Part shown: positions 61,457 to 64,000 of the stretch, piece after piece | Numbering within the stretch: position 1 is the stretch's first letter | How the letters are laid out: each line of letters opens with the position of its first letter | Assembly (NCBI GenBank): GCA_050949645.1 | Contig: JBMNGC010000001.1 | Location: 744,001 to 808,000, forward strand | DNA from: RUG369 sp050949645 | GTDB taxonomy: Bacteria > Planctomycetota > Planctomycetia > Pirellulales > Thermoguttaceae | Direction of reading: 5' to 3' | Length of the DNA stretch: 64,000 bases | Program-made: the position numbers and the translations under genes | Notes under the pieces: generated by a model | What the model was told of the DNA's origin: nothing | The model's database searches: none | What the model saw: only the letters and a program-made list of their open reading frames with translations

Positions 61457-62605
61457 ATGACGCGAAGAATCAATAGAAACGCGGAGCGAAAAGGCGTGAC
61501 GCTCATTGAGCTCCTTGTCGTCGCGACGATCATGTTGACGCTCGCGGCGGTAAGCGTGCCGGCGATCAAGCCGATGATGGAGTCCCAGGCGACCTCCAAC
61601 GCTGCGCAGACTGTCGCAACTTACCTCGAACGAGCAAAAGCGCGCGCAATGACGACAGGGCGCTCTTGCGGCGTCACCTTCGAGTATTTCGACGGCACCT
61701 ATTTCGAGTATTTCGACGGCACCTATAATGAAGACGAAGCCGTTCCGCGTGGTTCTGCGGCCCTCATTTTGCGTCAGGTGGAGGAGCCGCCATTCTTCAG
61801 CGGGTTTAGTTTCGGTTCCACCGTCTCCGTTGCCCCTAACGTCGGTCATCTCTTCTCTCTGAATGCAGGCAATAATCCCTATTATGGGATGCGCATTAAC
61901 CAGCTTGTCATGGCTAATGAGAACGACAGCGACCCAGACGACAGCGACCTATTTGCATACTTTGCCGCCTCCCTTGCAACTTCCGACGACGGCATGAGGA
62001 TTCAGTTTAATTCGACCGGTCCCTTCTATCCGCTGATCTTAGAGGACGACGGGGGCTATTACATTGTGAAGATCCCAGGCGTCGAACTACCGGTCCACAA
62101 TCGGGCAAGCTACAAGGTTGCCAGCGCGCCGATCGCGACAATGACGTCGCCAGTCGGTCTCGCGCAAGGTACGGTGGTCGATCTCGAATTCTCCGGAACG
62201 GACGATAACTTCTTTGCCTTAGGGGAGGACGTCACCGTCATGTTCACGCCCTCGGGCGAAGTCGATTACATCTTGGACGGAAATGAAAAGAGAACCCCTT
62301 CCAACACCCTCTACTTTTTGCTAGGTCGCTGGGATCGCATCTCGGCGCTCGGCGTCTCGGAGGATGGATACAGCACGATTGCGGAAGACCAACTCTGGAA
62401 CTTTGAGGACGGCGCCAACTTCTGGGTCGCGATTAACCCGCAAACTGGCGTGATCAGTACCGCCGAGGTTAACCAGCCCTTCACGTACGCGCCCGTGGAT
62501 TGGACTACGATTCAAAACGGAAAACCGCGCGACGCCTTCAAAGACGGTGTTGTTGAATCTCGAGAATTCGCGCGCTATTCCAAGCGCAATATAGGAGGTC
62601 GCTGA
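61457..62605 (+). CDS. Pseudopilin (GspH-like) with an in-frame 24-bp duplication
   Basis: This 382-residue protein starts at ATG 61457, with GGAG upstream; a longer frame to 61358 overlaps the previous gene. The prepilin signal is ERKGVTLIELLVVATIMLTL (Val replaces Phe at +1, Glu at +5). The helix region has TVATYLERAKARAMTTGRSC, typical of GspH/FimT (long helix followed by ARxxA-TxGxxC). The following segment, FEYFDGTY, is duplicated in tandem (residues about 75-90). The rest is beta-rich and ends DGVVESREFARYSKRNIGGR. The next pseudopilin starts one base after its stop. It is probably a minor pseudopilin. Confidence 0.88.
   Translation: MTRRINRNAERKGVTLIELLVVATIMLTLAAVSVPAIKPMMESQATSNAAQTVATYLERAKARAMTTGRSCGVTFEYFDGTYFEYFDGTYNEDEAVPRGSAALILRQVEEPPFFSGFSFGSTVSVAPNVGHLFSLNAGNNPYYGMRINQLVMANENDSDPDDSDLFAYFAASLATSDDGMRIQFNSTGPFYPLILEDDGGYYIVKIPGVELPVHNRASYKVASAPIATMTSPVGLAQGTVVDLEFSGTDDNFFALGEDVTVMFTPSGEVDYILDGNEKRTPSNTLYFLLGRWDRISALGVSEDGYSTIAEDQLWNFEDGANFWVAINPQTGVISTAEVNQPFTYAPVDWTTIQNGKPRDAFKDGVVESREFARYSKRNIGGR
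61679..61726 (+). repeat. Perfect 24-bp tandem duplication
   Basis: The unit encoding FEYFDGTY occurs twice without mismatch (61679-61702 and 61703-61726), in frame inside the GspH-like gene. The lack of any silent difference indicates a recent event. Confidence 0.95.
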
Positions 62606-62606
62606 T

Positions 62607-63881
62607 ATGACGACTATCACGAAGACGAGCGGCAGACGTAGCGTCGTTGCGATTCGTCGCGGCGAAACTCTCCTCGAAATCATGGTCTCCATCATGGTCC
62701 TCGGGATTGGACTCGTCGGAATCCTGGCCGCGATTCCTTTCGGTGGATTCCGAATGGCGCAGATGACTGAAGCCGATAACTCCGCCGCCGTCGGACGCAA
62801 CGCGGCGAGAATGTTGGAGATAAACGAGTGGTGTAATCCTGCTTCATGGGCGACTGAAAATCCAACCGATGGGAACTTAGTGACTTATAACGATGCGTCC
62901 CTCATGCTTCAGGACGGTGTGGGAAAATATCTTGATTCCACGAAGATCTACGTCATTGATCCGCTAAGGATCGATTTTAGAGGAGATTCTGGGAGAATTT
63001 ATCCTTACGGAAGAGTGTTTTCTCCGATTGACGGTTCAACTAGCGGTTATAGCGCTCACTTTATTCACGTTTCACCTATTCCTCAGCGTGCAGACGGCGA
63101 TTACTGGAGGGTTGTTAACCTTGATGATATTCTTCCCGACTGGTACGAGCACATCTTCTATCAGCAGGACGATCTGATCACGGGCTACTACGCTTCGGAA
63201 GATGAATCGGAGTTCAGACCTCGCGTTGAAATGGAGGAAAAGTTCGGACTGGGATATAACCCGCAGGATGGCCTGACCACGGTCCGTTTTCCCGATATCC
63301 CGTCTTTCTCAGGCCGTTATTCCTGGGCGGCGTTCTTTTACCCGAAGAGTAGCGACCCTTTCCCCGATCGGTGCTTGTTCTCCAGCGTTGTTGCCGCCGA
63401 CTATGACGCGGTGGTTTTCCGCGATCGTATTCTCGGCGACGAAAAGGCTTTTATGGCAACTGTCGATGGGTCGGGATATCAGGGGGGAACGGTCACGATC
63501 GACCTTTCGACGCATCGTGATCCCGTGAACAATGAGCGTATTTCTCCCTCGGATAATGAGCGTATTTCTCCCTCGGATATTCTGCGCGTTCGCGAGCAAA
63601 TGGCTCAGACGCGTTACATCATGCTCGTCGGTCCCGACGATTACAAGAAGCCGAGCGGTCACGGCCCGCCTGGGGAGCTAGCCTGGATGACTCCTACGAA
63701 GGCGCGGTGGTACAGAATCGCAAACTTCGCCAACGTTGACGATACGCACATCCGTCTAACGCTCATCGGGCCCGATACTCCGGTTTGCTGGACGAGCGCC
63801 AGTGAGACCGGTCAAGAAAATGTTACCGCGATTTTTTACCCGGGCGCGATCGGGGTCTATTCTGGTTCGACTACTTTTTGA
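62607..63881 (+). CDS. Pseudopilin-like protein with an atypical signal
   Basis: This 424-residue protein has an ATG preceded by AGGAGG. The N-terminal segment AIRRGETLLEIMVSIMVLGI has the shape of a type IV prepilin signal (basic leader, Gly, Glu at +5, then a hydrophobic helix), but Glu is at +1 where Phe is usual. The rest, PFGGFRMAQMTEADNSAAVG onward, resembles PilV/GspI-type proteins at the N-terminus only. The large soluble domain is not recognised. It contains NERISPSD twice in tandem (about residues 309-324). It is the last complete gene in the window and ends the pseudopilin run; the frame and ribosome binding site are good. Confidence 0.82.
   Translation: MTTITKTSGRRSVVAIRRGETLLEIMVSIMVLGIGLVGILAAIPFGGFRMAQMTEADNSAAVGRNAARMLEINEWCNPASWATENPTDGNLVTYNDASLMLQDGVGKYLDSTKIYVIDPLRIDFRGDSGRIYPYGRVFSPIDGSTSGYSAHFIHVSPIPQRADGDYWRVVNLDDILPDWYEHIFYQQDDLITGYYASEDESEFRPRVEMEEKFGLGYNPQDGLTTVRFPDIPSFSGRYSWAAFFYPKSSDPFPDRCLFSSVVAADYDAVVFRDRILGDEKAFMATVDGSGYQGGTVTIDLSTHRDPVNNERISPSDNERISPSDILRVREQMAQTRYIMLVGPDDYKKPSGHGPPGELAWMTPTKARWYRIANFANVDDTHIRLTLIGPDTPVCWTSASETGQENVTAIFYPGAIGVYSGSTTF
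63531..63578 (+). repeat. Perfect 24-bp tandem duplication
   Basis: The unit encoding NERISPSD occurs twice without mismatch (63531-63554 and 63555-63578), in frame inside the last pseudopilin-like gene. It has the same length as the duplication at 61679-61726 but a different sequence. Confidence 0.95.
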
Positions 63882-64000
63882 AGCAGACGATAATACAGTC
63901 TTAACTTGAATAACTTGCGGATCGATGATCCGCGCGAATAGGGAACTTTGGACGCCGACGTTTACCGCCGCGCGCGACGTCGCGTTTGTGGAACGTCGGC
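63882..64000 (+). other. Window end; hairpin and possible start of the next gene
   Basis: A 7-bp stem GCGGATC/GATCCGC (63917-63933) has no T-tract. After AGGGAA a frame opens at TTG 63948 and runs off the window with an Arg-rich start (YRRARRRV), as in prepilin leaders. This could be the next pseudopilin gene but is too short to call. Confidence 0.25.

Noticed and set aside
1..64000. CRISPR array, prophage, insertion sequence or integron
   Set aside because: No regularly spaced repeats, transposase, integrase or terminal inverted repeats were seen. The only tandem repeats are within coding sequences.

Overview
The window reads as a chromosomal segment of a planctomycete, probably Pirellulales-like. 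This is inferred from gene content, not from a marker gene. The indicators are a giant surface protein with the planctomycete N-terminal sorting-type motif (FERLESRDLLS), a DUF1080 protein, a DUF6807 (PmoA-like) protein, a YdjY-type protein, a very large Ser/Thr kinase with WD40 repeats, a helix-turn-helix/receiver fusion, and a pseudopilin-rich type II secretion/type IV pilus locus. Base composition is moderate and shifts little, and I see no insertion sequence, prophage, CRISPR array or rRNA operon.

Layout. 0-8 kb: end of an unknown gene, nadD, a secreted SGNH hydrolase, tilS and a parvulin foldase on the minus strand, a DUF1080 protein, and a minus-strand pair (SpoA-like protein and a hydrolase-fold protein without a recognisable catalytic triad). 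8-14 kb: a 1769-residue Gly-rich autotransporter. 14-22 kb: tRNA-Ala(CGC), tRNA-Val(CAC), topA, a promoter-to-terminator unit that may be a non-coding RNA or the rpe leader, then rpe-accD-rsgA and a Tat-exported TIM-barrel protein. 22-29 kb: secreted proteins of probable polysaccharide use, namely two tandem GH43-like paralogues and an esterase-like protein, then a GNAT acetyltransferase. 29-36 kb: the WD40 kinase, the DUF6807 protein, a small coiled-coil protein, a strong candidate structured RNA of 6S-like shape, a two-helix membrane protein and a soluble histidine kinase. 36-44 kb: a TPR protein, a SpoU methyltransferase, a lipoprotein, the beta-helix surface protein, dtd and the HTH-receiver protein. 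44-51 kb: an unknown 539-residue protein, a YdjY-type protein, a membrane-anchored HtrA-like protease, a secreted protein, and pheA with its own leader. 51-64 kb: two GspE/PilB ATPases, PilT, a GspF/PilC protein and five pseudopilins.

The most interesting find is upstream of pheA (about 49.63-49.90 kb). A promoter is followed by a 24-codon reading frame with a good ribosome binding site and the residues Phe-Phe-Gly-Phe-Thr-Tyr, then two mutually exclusive RNA pairings, the second an intrinsic terminator, then pheA. This is the architecture of ribosome-mediated transcription attenuation. Two other promoter/structure/terminator units (34.79-34.98 kb and 17.53-17.82 kb) look like unannotated small RNAs. 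Two adjacent pseudopilin genes each carry a perfect in-frame 24-bp tandem duplication.

The genes combine housekeeping functions (NAD, tRNA, ribosome assembly, fatty acid and aromatic amino acid synthesis) with a large exported proteome and a secretion/pilus machine, in keeping with a polymer-degrading lifestyle on surfaces. All functions are read from motifs by eye; no database search was possible.
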